Positions 54,093-63,130 of a stretch of DNA of 64,000 nt are shown one piece after another. Origin of the DNA: a bacterium. GTDB lineage: Bacteria; Bacteroidota; Ignavibacteria; Ignavibacteriales; Ignavibacteriaceae. The translations under genes and the position numbers were made by a program. Location of the stretch: contig JADJWC010000002.1 of assembly GCA_016716565.1 (NCBI GenBank), positions 1,125,291-1,189,290 on the forward strand. The letters are read 5' to 3'. How positions within the stretch are numbered: the first letter of the stretch is position 1; each line of letters starts with the position of its first letter. Below the pieces are notes generated by a model. The model did no database searches. It saw only the letters and a program-made list of their open reading frames with translations, and was not told the origin of the DNA.

Positions 54093-56039
54093 TTATTTCA
54101 ACAAATACTTTTCGTAGAATAAAACTTCTGACCAGATGTAATAATCACGATTGGTTTTCTTTCTGAAACCGTGTCCTTCATCTTTTGCAAGAAGATACCA
54201 TACTTCGCCGCCATTCTTTCTAACAACATCAACAATCTGCTCAGCTTCAGTATACGGTACTCGAGGATCATTATAACCCTGCACAACAAAAAGTGGCTTG
54301 GTTATTTTGTGTGCATTTGTTGTTGGAGAAATGCTGTTAAGAAAAGCATTCATATCGGGATCTCTTTCATCACCATACTCAACCCTTCTTAAATCTCTTC
54401 TGTAATCCTGTGTGTTATTCAAAAAAGTTACAAAGTTGCTGATACCCACAATGTCTACTCCGCATCTAATTCTGTCATTGTAATTAAACATAGATGATAA
54501 TACCATATATCCACCGTAAGACCCGCCATTAACAGCAACACGATTTGCATCAAGGTCCGGCTGCTTTTCAATCCAATCTAATAATGCGCCAATATCTTTC
54601 ACAGAATGCTCTCTGTTATAACCATTATCAAGTGATAGATAGGTTTTCCCGTAGCCTGTTGAACCGCGAACATTTGGTTCAATAATCGCAATGCCCATTT
54701 CATTAATATAATATTGATTAATCGGACTGAAAGAAGGAACCGCTTGACTTTCCGGTCCGCCGTGGATATCAATTACGACCGGATGCGGTCCATCACCTTT
54801 TGGTTTATAAACAAAAGCTGGAATCATTCTGGGTTTGCCGTCTACTTCATCAAAAGTTGGATAATGGATTAGTTCGGGGATCACAAACTCTGAAGTGTTC
54901 AATCCGCCGGCTTCACTGTAAGTCCATCGCTCAAGAGAATAGTCTGATAAGTTCATTACAAAAATATCGCCCGGTGTTTGCGGCGTATTTAAAACAAGAG
55001 CAAGCTTTTTTCCATCAGGATGAAATGATAATCCATAAATCTGACCAACAGGAAGATCTGGAACTTGATTGTGCTTCATGGTTTTTGTATCAAGCAAATA
55101 AAGTTTATCCAGTCCGCCTTCATTAACTGTGAATGCAAGCATATCACCTTGTTCTGACAATGTCAGCGCTCCAATATCCCAGTTAATATCTTCTGTAAGC
55201 ACAGTAATATTTTTTGTTTGAAGATCATAATACCGAAGTCTTTTAAACTCACTCTTTTCATCTGATGTAAAGAAAATTCCTTTGCCGTCTTTTGAAAATT
55301 TTGTTCCGCCGTAAGATATCTTTTCTGGTGAAGGATTGATTTGTTCGAGATTTTGGGTGTTGATGTTAAAAGTGTAAAGATAGCTTTCATTAGCAGAAAT
55401 ATATTTTCCAACGATGAGTGAATTATCATCCGGTGACCAATCAACTACACCCCATGCACCACCTTCACTTAAAACCATTTCAGCATTTTCAGGATTGTTT
55501 ATATCAGCAATGTAGATATCCCAATCCATTCCGTTTCTTTTTGTACTAAAGAAAGAAAATTTATCTCCTTTATTATTCCAGGAAACTCCGCCGTTACTTG
55601 ATTTTCCATCAGTAAGCATTTTGAATGTCCCGGTTACCAGATCGAATGAAAATATCTGGTAAAATTCGCCTCCGCCAACATCCTTTGTGAATAGAAAAAT
55701 ATTTTTAGTTTTATCTGGACAAACAGTCGCTCCACCAACCGGTTCATTAAAAAATGTAATTTGTTCTCTTGAGCCGCCCGGGTTTTTTACTTTGTGGAAT
55801 TGTACTGTCTCGCCAAAGCGTGTTGAAATCAAAATACCTTCATTATTGTGCAGCCAATCCTGGAATGAAGCCGATCGTGTACTTTGATATTGAAAGATTC
55901 TGTCTTTGAGCTGCTGCGGGATTTCCGGAATGTTTTCAATTATGAGATTGCCAAGTTCTTTTCTTTCAATCTGAGCAAAAGCAAAAGAGCAAGGAATAAT
56001 GATTGAAAGAATAAAAAAGAGTGATAACATTTTTTTCAT
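54093..56039 (-). CDS. S9 family prolyl oligopeptidase-type peptidase
   Basis: The protein has 648 residues with a signal peptide, so it is periplasmic. A WD40-like beta-propeller fills residues about 60-380. The alpha/beta-hydrolase domain follows with Ser507 in GGSYGGYM, Asp591 in GYNDPRVP and His623 in EGHGFRK, a complete catalytic triad. It cleaves short peptides, often after proline or as a dipeptidyl/acylaminoacyl peptidase. The propeller gates access. The saccharopine dehydrogenase-like gene is 30 bases upstream. Confidence 0.95.
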   Translation of the reverse strand: MKKMLSLFFILSIIIPCSFAFAQIERKELGNLIIENIPEIPQQLKDRIFQYQSTRSASFQDWLHNNEGILISTRFGETVQFHKVKNPGGSREQITFFNEPVGGATVCPDKTKNIFLFTKDVGGGEFYQIFSFDLVTGTFKMLTDGKSSNGGVSWNNKGDKFSFFSTKRNGMDWDIYIADINNPENAEMVLSEGGAWGVVDWSPDDNSLIVGKYISANESYLYTFNINTQNLEQINPSPEKISYGGTKFSKDGKGIFFTSDEKSEFKRLRYYDLQTKNITVLTEDINWDIGALTLSEQGDMLAFTVNEGGLDKLYLLDTKTMKHNQVPDLPVGQIYGLSFHPDGKKLALVLNTPQTPGDIFVMNLSDYSLERWTYSEAGGLNTSEFVIPELIHYPTFDEVDGKPRMIPAFVYKPKGDGPHPVVIDIHGGPESQAVPSFSPINQYYINEMGIAIIEPNVRGSTGYGKTYLSLDNGYNREHSVKDIGALLDWIEKQPDLDANRVAVNGGSYGGYMVLSSMFNYNDRIRCGVDIVGISNFVTFLNNTQDYRRDLRRVEYGDERDPDMNAFLNSISPTTNAHKITKPLFVVQGYNDPRVPYTEAEQIVDVVRKNGGEVWYLLAKDEGHGFRKKTNRDYYIWSEVLFYEKYLLK

Positions 56040-56069
56040 TTGTGTTCTCCTTTGTAGTTATAAAAGAAT

Positions 56070-57185
56070 TTAAGTTTTATCTATCCTTATATCTTTATCC
56101 TTCAGATAGGAAACAATATAATTAAAACAATTTTCATCTTCACCGAGAAATTCCGGTGGGCAAATTCCTTTTCGATTGTAGTTATGATCCAGCAAATATC
56201 TCGCAGCTGCGCAACATGTAAATCCGGTTGTTCTTGCCATCGATGAATTATCTTCCTTTGAATCGTATTCGTCAAAAACAAAATAGTGATGAGAAGTTTT
56301 TTTGTTGTCCTGACTTCCTTCTATCAATACATCCAGCACAGTAAAATCTCTTTCGCCTTTTACGGGCGACCAGAATGGAAAAAGTAATTTGGCTGTCAGA
56401 TCAATCGGATTAACTTTTTTCTTATTTATTTCAATTTCTTTTTCACCGAATAATCCGACCTCCCTGAAAATTTTCATCAGCTCGATATGACCCGGATAAC
56501 GCATAGTCTTTTCAATCATATTCGGAATTTTCATTGTCTTCATCAAAGACCTCAATCCGTCTGTGTTGAATGCTTCAAGATCTCCGACTTCTTTGTAATT
56601 AATTATTTCAGGTTCTGACAAAGCAGGCTTCTCAATAATTTTTCCATCAACTACCAATCTTGCCGGCCGAGTATATTCAGCGATCACATCAATTGGTGAA
56701 AAGAATGCTTTGTACTCAAAAGGCCATTCACGTTTGTATGGAAGTCCTCCAACAAGACATTTATAATTTGAAATCTTCATTCTTTTATTATGATACCCGA
56801 GAATAATATTTGCAAAACCTGGTGCAACTCCGCAATCAACAATTGCAGTAACGCCTCTTTGCTTTGCAAGTTTGTCCAATAAGAATTGATCCTCGGGGAA
56901 GAAAGAAATATCGACAACATTTTTCCCTGCTTTGATTATTGATTTCAATGACTTGAATCCCATGAATCCAGGGAGAGCACAAATTACCAGATCAGAATTC
57001 TTGACAACTTTTTGAATTTCAGAGTTAGAAGAAAGATCTGCTTTACGTGTTTTTATTTTTTTGTCTTTGAGATTTTTAAGCCGGATGGAATTTGAATCAA
57101 CTGCGGTAACCTGATAATCTTTGGAAAGTTCTATCGCTATTGTTCTTCCAACTAATCCTGCCCCGAGAACAATTACTTTTTTCAT
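56070..57185 (-). CDS. Saccharopine dehydrogenase family protein
   Basis: The protein has 371 residues. The N-terminal Rossmann site is VIVLGAGLVGRTIAIEL, followed by VTAVDSNSIRL; the C-terminal catalytic-like domain has GVAPGFANIILGY and ARTTGFTCCAAARYLL. These enzymes handle saccharopine or lysine-derived semialdehydes in lysine metabolism, but the family also includes carboxynorspermidine and other synthases, so the exact substrate is open. It lies between transketolase (13 bases upstream) and the S9 peptidase. Confidence 0.88.
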   Translation of the reverse strand: MKKVIVLGAGLVGRTIAIELSKDYQVTAVDSNSIRLKNLKDKKIKTRKADLSSNSEIQKVVKNSDLVICALPGFMGFKSLKSIIKAGKNVVDISFFPEDQFLLDKLAKQRGVTAIVDCGVAPGFANIILGYHNKRMKISNYKCLVGGLPYKREWPFEYKAFFSPIDVIAEYTRPARLVVDGKIIEKPALSEPEIINYKEVGDLEAFNTDGLRSLMKTMKIPNMIEKTMRYPGHIELMKIFREVGLFGEKEIEINKKKVNPIDLTAKLLFPFWSPVKGERDFTVLDVLIEGSQDNKKTSHHYFVFDEYDSKEDNSSMARTTGFTCCAAARYLLDHNYNRKGICPPEFLGEDENCFNYIVSYLKDKDIRIDKT

Positions 57186-57198
57186 TTTGAAATCCCTG

Positions 57199-59217
57199 TT
57201 AATCTTTTTTCAACTTAGAAATAAGTACTTTGGCTTTTTGTACAATAGCTTCTTTTGTGAAACCATACTCTTTAAAAATAATTTCATATGGAGCTGACGC
57301 ACCGAATTTTTCAATGCTTATGGCTTCTCCATAATCGCCGAGATATTTTTCCCAGCCCTGCTTTACTCCGGCTTCGATTGAAATTCTTGCTTTAATTGAT
57401 TTTGGAAGAACTGATTCTTTGTATTCATCTGATTGCAATTCGAACAATTCCCAACTTGGGAAACTTACAACTCTCGAATTTATTCCTTCGGACTGAAGCT
57501 GGTTGAATGCTTCAACGGCAAGCGAAACTTCAGAACCGGAAGCCATTAATATCACATCTGGTTTGTTTTCTGATTGAATGAGAATGTATGCACCTTTTGA
57601 TAAATTTTCTGCTGAGGACATCTTTGTTCTATCGAGAACAGGAACTTTCTGTCTTGTCAACGTAAGTGCAACCGGACTTCCTTTATGTTCAATAGCAACT
57701 TTCCAGGCTTCCACAGTTTCATTTGCATCAGCAGGTCTGATCACTACAACTTTGGGTATTGCTCGAAGAGAAGCAAGATGCTCAAGTGGCTGATGAGTTG
57801 GTCCGTCTTCTCCAAGCCCGATGCTGTCATGAGTGAAAACATAAATCGGACGAACACCGGAAAGTGAAGCGAGCCTGATTGATGGTCGCATATAATCAGA
57901 AAAAACAAGGAATGTTCCGCCATATGGGGTTACTCCGCCGTACAAAGCCATTCCGTTTAATATTCCGCCCATTCCGTGTTCGCGAATTCCGAAGTGAAAA
58001 TTTTTACCGCTTCTGTTTTCAGCAGAAAATTTTTCTGATTCTTTTATATAAGTGTTGTTAGATGGTTCAAGATCAGCTGAGCCCCCAATCAATGTCGGGA
58101 GATGTTTTGCAATTGCATTAATTACACTTCCAGATGCATTTCTTGTTGGAACACCTTCACCATATTTAGTAAAGGAGGGTAATGCTGCCAACCATTCATC
58201 GCCAAAATCATTATTGAATACTTTTACAAATTGCTCTGCTTCAGCAGGATATTTTTTCTTGTAGTTTTCGAATAGTTTGTTCCATTCATTTTCATAATTA
58301 CTGAATGTGTTTTTCATTTTTCTGAAATGATCTGCAACTTCATCCGGTATATAGAAAAATTTGTTCTCGTCCCAGTCAAGATTTTTCTTTGTGGCTTTTA
58401 CTTCATCCTCTCCAAGCGGTGATCCGTGAGCTGCAGAAGTATCCTGCTTCTTGGGACTTCCAAATCCAATGTGTGTTTTTGTAATTATTAATGTCGGTTT
58501 GGTAGTTTCCTTTTGTGCCTGCTCAACAGCTTTATCAATTTGTGGGAGATCGTTCACATCATCAACATTCAAAACCTGCCAGCTGTATGCTTCAAATCTT
58601 TTTTTGATATCTTCTGAAAAAGCAAGACTTGTTTTTCCATCGATAGTAATTCCATTATCATCATAAAAGAAAATTAATTTGCCGAGCTTCAAATGTCCTG
58701 CAAGCGAAGCTGCTTCGTGAGAAATTCCTTCCATCAAATCGCCGTCGCTGCAGATTCCGTAAATAAAGTGATCGAGAATTTTAATGTCATCCTTATTAAA
58801 AAGTGAACCAAGATATTCCTGTGCAATTGCCATTCCGACAGCATTTGAAAATCCTTGTCCGAGCGGACCGGTCGTAGTTTCAACACCGGGAGCTAAACCA
58901 AATTCAGGATGACCGGGAGTAATACTTTTCCATTGTCTGAAATTTTTCAAATCATCCATTGAAATTTTGTATCCGCAAAGATGAAGAATAGAATACAACA
59001 GCATACTTCCGTGTCCGGCAGAAAGAATAAACCTGTCCCGATTTTTCCAATCCGGGTTTTCAGGATTATGCTTCATAAACTTTGTATAAAGCCAATAAGC
59101 AATCGGTGCACAGCCCATCGGCATTCCGGGATGACCAGAGTTTGCTTTCTGAACCGCATCAACAGCAAGGAATCGTATTGTATTAATTGAGAGTTGAGAT
59201 AAATCTTTTTCTGGCAT
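57199..59217 (-). CDS. tkt: Transketolase
   Basis: The protein has 672 residues, normal for the enzyme. It moves two-carbon units between sugar phosphates in the pentose phosphate pathway with thiamine diphosphate. Motifs: NSGHPGMPMGCAPIAYWLY at the start, the TPP motif GDLMEGISHEAASLAGH through FYDDNGITIDG, and the GEDGPTHQPLEHLASLRAIP transketolase signature in the middle. A GTAAC-type gap of about 200 bases with no gene separates it from gatD. Confidence 0.97.
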   Translation of the reverse strand: MPEKDLSQLSINTIRFLAVDAVQKANSGHPGMPMGCAPIAYWLYTKFMKHNPENPDWKNRDRFILSAGHGSMLLYSILHLCGYKISMDDLKNFRQWKSITPGHPEFGLAPGVETTTGPLGQGFSNAVGMAIAQEYLGSLFNKDDIKILDHFIYGICSDGDLMEGISHEAASLAGHLKLGKLIFFYDDNGITIDGKTSLAFSEDIKKRFEAYSWQVLNVDDVNDLPQIDKAVEQAQKETTKPTLIITKTHIGFGSPKKQDTSAAHGSPLGEDEVKATKKNLDWDENKFFYIPDEVADHFRKMKNTFSNYENEWNKLFENYKKKYPAEAEQFVKVFNNDFGDEWLAALPSFTKYGEGVPTRNASGSVINAIAKHLPTLIGGSADLEPSNNTYIKESEKFSAENRSGKNFHFGIREHGMGGILNGMALYGGVTPYGGTFLVFSDYMRPSIRLASLSGVRPIYVFTHDSIGLGEDGPTHQPLEHLASLRAIPKVVVIRPADANETVEAWKVAIEHKGSPVALTLTRQKVPVLDRTKMSSAENLSKGAYILIQSENKPDVILMASGSEVSLAVEAFNQLQSEGINSRVVSFPSWELFELQSDEYKESVLPKSIKARISIEAGVKQGWEKYLGDYGEAISIEKFGASAPYEIIFKEYGFTKEAIVQKAKVLISKLKKD

Positions 59218-59417
59218 TTGTTACTCCTGAATCACAAAATATTGTATAATTGAAGAAGGTAATTGAAACATAAAACTATTTAAGCCATAGGCTTATAAAA
59301 AGAAATGTTTGCCGTAATCTGTTCAAAAAGGGTCTAATCTTTAGTGAAAAATTACGGCTAATTTTGGGGAATTAAAAAAGAATCTTCGAGTAAGCAGTCA
59401 AAAAAAAATTATAAAAA

Positions 59418-60806
59418 TTACTTCCTAAACTGCTTAATAAAATCTTCCACTTCCGGTAAACCGCCCTGGTAAATTAGATAGCCGTTGCTCGGTTCGCGTT
59501 CTGTAATTTCTCCGGCAATTGGTGTGAGCATAATATCTTTTACTTTTTGTGGATCATCGGTTTGTCCTAATGCCCAGCCAAGTTTTACATAAGCAACTTC
59601 GGGAAGCATATTTGCTGCGGGAATTACTCCAAGCTCCATCATATCTCTTCCGGTGTCGTAAACGTACATCTGCACATAACCCCACAGAGTTTGCACAGTC
59701 ATATACACAGCAACGTTTTTTTCTTTAGCACGTTTAAGTGCGGGATACATCGGTTTGTTCACGTGACCAAGTCCTGTTCCCGCAATCACAATTCCTCTGT
59801 AACCGTTATCAACTAACGAATCAATTATATCAGGCTGCATATTCGGATAGTAGTAGACAATGCTAACCTTCTCTTCAAACACAGGATTGATGATTACATC
59901 TTTGTCTTTTCTTCTGCGTTTGTAATCATTACGAAGCGGGGTGATTTTTTCTCTGCTGACTGTAGCAATAGGAATGTCGCCAATAGTTCTGAAAGTTGAT
60001 CTGTAACTTGAATGCATTTTTCTTACGCGCGTTCCGCGATGAAGAAGACCATAAATATCAGATGTTGGTCCAAACATACAAACCATCACTTCAGCAATAT
60101 CACTTTCCGATGCGGTTTTAACTGAATGAATTAAGTTGAGTGCAGCATCAGATGATGGACGATCGCTTGAACGCTGCGAACCAACCATAACAATAGGGAC
60201 TGGAGAATTCTGAACCATAAAAGATAACGCTGCGGCAGTGTGATGCATAATGTCCGTTCCGTGTCCGATCACAATTCCCTGCACACCTTTTTCAATTTCT
60301 TTTCCGATTGCTTCTGCAACGCCTTTCCAGTGTTTCGGCCCGATGTTTTCGCTAAACTCCCCGTAAAGCTTTTCGGTTTCAAGATTGCAATAATCTGCAA
60401 GCTCCGGAACAGAGCCGTACAGTTCTCCCGGTGAGAATGCAGGAATAACAGCACCGGTTCGGTAATCGAGTCTGCTGGCAATTGTTCCGCCGGTACCGAG
60501 AAGTTTCACTTTTGGTTTTTTAGGATCGTAGGGAAAATCTTTTTCTGGAATTTTATAGTGAGCTTCTTTTCTTCCAAAAATTTTTATTGACTGAATTCTC
60601 CTTGCGGCAATACCAATATTATATCCGACAGGAATTTTCAATACTATATGAAATTCATCGGCGGTTTCGGATCTTGGAAGAATCAATCCTTTAAAATCTC
60701 CATCTGCAGTGTTTATCTCCACATCGCTCCACACAAGCGCATTGAATTTCTGAAGAGTTTTTAATGCTTCTCCTTTATAACCCTTGTATTCATCATTATT
60801 TGACAT
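59418..60806 (-). CDS. gatD: Archaeal-type Glu-tRNA(Gln) amidotransferase subunit D
   Basis: The protein has 462 residues. GatD frees ammonia from glutamine or asparagine for conversion of Glu-tRNA(Gln) to Gln-tRNA(Gln) by GatE. After an N-terminal beta-barrel-like extension of about 90 residues, the asparaginase-type domain shows Thr108 in GTGGTIAS, Thr184 and Asp185 in GHGTDIM, and Lys263 in RVRKMHSS, the four expected catalytic positions. Plain L-asparaginases are about 330 residues and lack the extension and the partner. It overlaps gatE by 11 bases, which supports complex formation. This is an archaeal system in a bacterial neighbourhood. Confidence 0.93.
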   Translation of the reverse strand: MSNNDEYKGYKGEALKTLQKFNALVWSDVEINTADGDFKGLILPRSETADEFHIVLKIPVGYNIGIAARRIQSIKIFGRKEAHYKIPEKDFPYDPKKPKVKLLGTGGTIASRLDYRTGAVIPAFSPGELYGSVPELADYCNLETEKLYGEFSENIGPKHWKGVAEAIGKEIEKGVQGIVIGHGTDIMHHTAAALSFMVQNSPVPIVMVGSQRSSDRPSSDAALNLIHSVKTASESDIAEVMVCMFGPTSDIYGLLHRGTRVRKMHSSYRSTFRTIGDIPIATVSREKITPLRNDYKRRRKDKDVIINPVFEEKVSIVYYYPNMQPDIIDSLVDNGYRGIVIAGTGLGHVNKPMYPALKRAKEKNVAVYMTVQTLWGYVQMYVYDTGRDMMELGVIPAANMLPEVAYVKLGWALGQTDDPQKVKDIMLTPIAGEITEREPSNGYLIYQGGLPEVEDFIKQFRK

Positions 60807-62727
60807 TCTTCAAACTCCTTTGAAACTCAATGACTTTCTGCGCAACTTTCTTCGCACTGATCTTTCCGCGAAGTCTGCTCATCAATATTCCCATCATTAT
60901 GCTATTTGCGTTTTGTGGTTTAACGAACTTCATTCTTTGCATTTCGAGATCTGCACTCGTAATTTCTTTTTCAAGGTCTGTATCGCTGATCGGTCTTGGT
61001 AATATTTCTTCAACAAACATTCCGAGCTCAGTGCTGATCTTCATCGCCTTGAGAATGAAATCGTACGTGAGCTTTCCATCAGCATATGCTCGGAGAATTG
61101 CTGTCATCATCTCTTCATTTATTGAATCTATCACGTAACTGCTTCTGCTTAATCTTTTTGGATATTGAATCAGAATTACTGCCGCAGTTGTTGGGTTTAC
61201 CCTCCACCCAATAACTGCTTTCTTAAACAGTTCAGCATATTTTGAAATTGACAGCTCATCGATTGTATCGGGAGGAATATTAAGCTTCCTGTACCATTCC
61301 TGTCTCTTCCAGAATTGTTCGGGAAGCCAGGATTTAATTTTATTAATTCTTTCCGCACCAATTTTTTTAGGTGGAAGGTCTGTATCGGGATACATTCTGT
61401 CTGCACCCGGAAGAATTCTTTCGAATCCATTTGTACCATCACTCAGTGCTTGTCTCGTTTCCGAAGGAATACCAATCGTTGCTTCCTTCGCACGAATGAT
61501 AATTTCGTTCACAGCAGTTTGAATATCATCATCACTCGCCCAAACAATTACAATTGTATCATTGTCCGTTGCTTCAACGTGTTTTTTAATTTTCTGCCAG
61601 TCGGATGAAGTGATTGTATCGGTCCTGCTGTCTGAATGAATAATATTTGGAATAGTTGTCAGGCAGGCAATTACTCTCACTCTATCTGAAATTTCCTTGG
61701 AAAAATATGTGTCGGTTTGAGTCTGCCAACGAAGCAAATCTTTAAATCCTTTGAGGACAACACAACTGATTTTCAATTTGCTTTCTACTGCATTTTTTAA
61801 TGGAACGTAGTGAGGTTTTTTTATAAGAGATGTTATATCATAATCTTTTGCCTGGAAAGTTTCGGGAGTAATTCCTCTATTCTTCAGTTCTTCCCGCAAT
61901 CTTAATAGATTCCATTGACGCATTGCTTCGTTGTGTGTCAACAATGGAATCATTGTAATCTTTGGAACACCTTTTATTTCAACTCGTGTTCCTCCTTCCA
62001 CACTTACGTTTACATCCTGTCTTGCTGCACCGATTCCTCTTCGTACTTTGTGAGTGCTTCTGACGAGTTTTGCACAAATCCATCCAACTTCAGCTACTTC
62101 GTACGGAGTTCGCATATCCGGACCCGTAACAGTTTCAATCAGCGGCATTCCAAGCCTATCTGTCAAATAAACTCTTGTGTGAGAATAATCGGCAACTTCC
62201 CTGCAGGAATCTTCTTCAATGGACATCTGGACAATTTTTACTTTTCTGTCTTTGTACGGTATCCAGCCGTCTACAGCATAAATTGCTGTCCGCTGAAAAC
62301 CTGTTGGAATACTTCCGTCTAAATATTGTTTTCGCGCAATATGAAGTTCATCAACAAGCTTGCAGTTATAAAGCATTCCAATTCCAAGTGCAATATCAAG
62401 TGCATCTTCGTTAATAAGGAACGGAGGTGTGTCATCCATTTCATATGTGCAGACAGTGTTTCTGTTTATCCTGTAAATAATTTCTTTTTTTGTTTTGAAT
62501 TCCATCAAAGCAGTGCCATCATAAACGCCAAGTTCTGATAAAGTCGGACGCATATGTCTAAGTATTTCTGCATGATAGTTATCGCTGTAAATGCCAGCGG
62601 GGCAACGGCAAAATAGTTTCTTATTGGTATAAAGCTGTTGATGAATTTCGAGACCGGATTTGAAGCCAACGGTTTGATAATCGGCTTCTGTCATCTCTCC
62701 GAATGGTTTGAAGATAAATTCTTTCAT
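60796..62727 (-). CDS. gatE: Archaeal-type Glu-tRNA(Gln) amidotransferase subunit E
   Basis: The protein has 643 residues. It starts with the GatB/GatE signature GLEIHQQL (residues 25-32) and a Cys40-x-Cys42 pair. The kinase-like core (GMPLIETVTGPDMRTPYEVAEVGWICAKLV) is followed by a GAD insertion (near GADRMYPDTDLPP) that GatE has and GatB lacks, and a helical YqeY-like tail. GatE phosphorylates Glu-tRNA(Gln) and amidates it with ammonia from GatD. Length matches archaeal GatE and is longer than GatB. A GC-rich terminator-like hairpin at 62765-62807 lies between it and the upstream gene. Confidence 0.94.
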   Translation of the reverse strand: MKEFIFKPFGEMTEADYQTVGFKSGLEIHQQLYTNKKLFCRCPAGIYSDNYHAEILRHMRPTLSELGVYDGTALMEFKTKKEIIYRINRNTVCTYEMDDTPPFLINEDALDIALGIGMLYNCKLVDELHIARKQYLDGSIPTGFQRTAIYAVDGWIPYKDRKVKIVQMSIEEDSCREVADYSHTRVYLTDRLGMPLIETVTGPDMRTPYEVAEVGWICAKLVRSTHKVRRGIGAARQDVNVSVEGGTRVEIKGVPKITMIPLLTHNEAMRQWNLLRLREELKNRGITPETFQAKDYDITSLIKKPHYVPLKNAVESKLKISCVVLKGFKDLLRWQTQTDTYFSKEISDRVRVIACLTTIPNIIHSDSRTDTITSSDWQKIKKHVEATDNDTIVIVWASDDDIQTAVNEIIIRAKEATIGIPSETRQALSDGTNGFERILPGADRMYPDTDLPPKKIGAERINKIKSWLPEQFWKRQEWYRKLNIPPDTIDELSISKYAELFKKAVIGWRVNPTTAAVILIQYPKRLSRSSYVIDSINEEMMTAILRAYADGKLTYDFILKAMKISTELGMFVEEILPRPISDTDLEKEITSADLEMQRMKFVKPQNANSIMMGILMSRLRGKISAKKVAQKVIEFQRSLKNVK

Positions 62728-62764
62728 AAGATTTTAATTGATGTAACGCAACATATAAAAAATA

Positions 62765-62807
62765 TTCCCGGCAGAGAACAGCATTATACCGTACAGGGTG
62801 CCGGGAA
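62765..62807 (-). terminator. Terminator or attenuator hairpin ahead of gatE
   Basis: TTCCCGGCA (62765-62773) and TGCCGGGAA (62799-62807) are perfect inverse copies with a 25-base loop. On the minus strand the stem is followed by ATATTTTTTATATG. It either ends the upstream transcript or acts as an attenuator 38 bases before the gatE start. Confidence 0.7.
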
Positions 62808-62837
62808 CACACAAGCGACATAAAATATTGGGTGGGA

Positions 62838-63110
62838 TTAATATGATATATCGCTTATTTCAATAATTTCAGCTTCAGGATCGTGCTTTTGTAAATAGCT
62901 GATAAACTCCGGATTAAAATATTTTTGATGAGTTCTTTCATATTCCTGCAGCCAATGTTCAACCTCCTGATGTGTAAGTGAGCTCTTCACATAATTTAGC
63001 TTTTCGGTGTCATCAAAAATCCGGTAGTAGAATATTTTTTTCTTACTCATATTTTTTTTACTTATGGTTTTTTCGGATATACCCGATAATGATTCCTCTG
63101 TCAGAGTCAT
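62838..63110 (-). CDS. Small hypothetical protein
   Basis: The protein has 90 residues from ATG 63110, where GAGG sits seven bases upstream; an inner ATG at 63050 has no such site. The product is basic at the N-terminus and charged later (HQEVEHWLQEYERTHQKYF). No signal, membrane span or known family. It starts 20 bases after the acyl-CoA dehydrogenase stop, so it is probably the last gene of that transcript. Confidence 0.6.
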   Translation of the reverse strand: MTLTEESLSGISEKTISKKNMSKKKIFYYRIFDDTEKLNYVKSSLTHQEVEHWLQEYERTHQKYFNPEFISYLQKHDPEAEIIEISDISY

Positions 63111-63130
63111 AATAAAACCTCATTACAAAG

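Noticed and set aside
59418..60806. Reading of the GatD gene as a plain L-asparaginase
   Set aside because: The extra N-terminal domain, the 462-residue length and the overlapping gatE partner fit GatD better.
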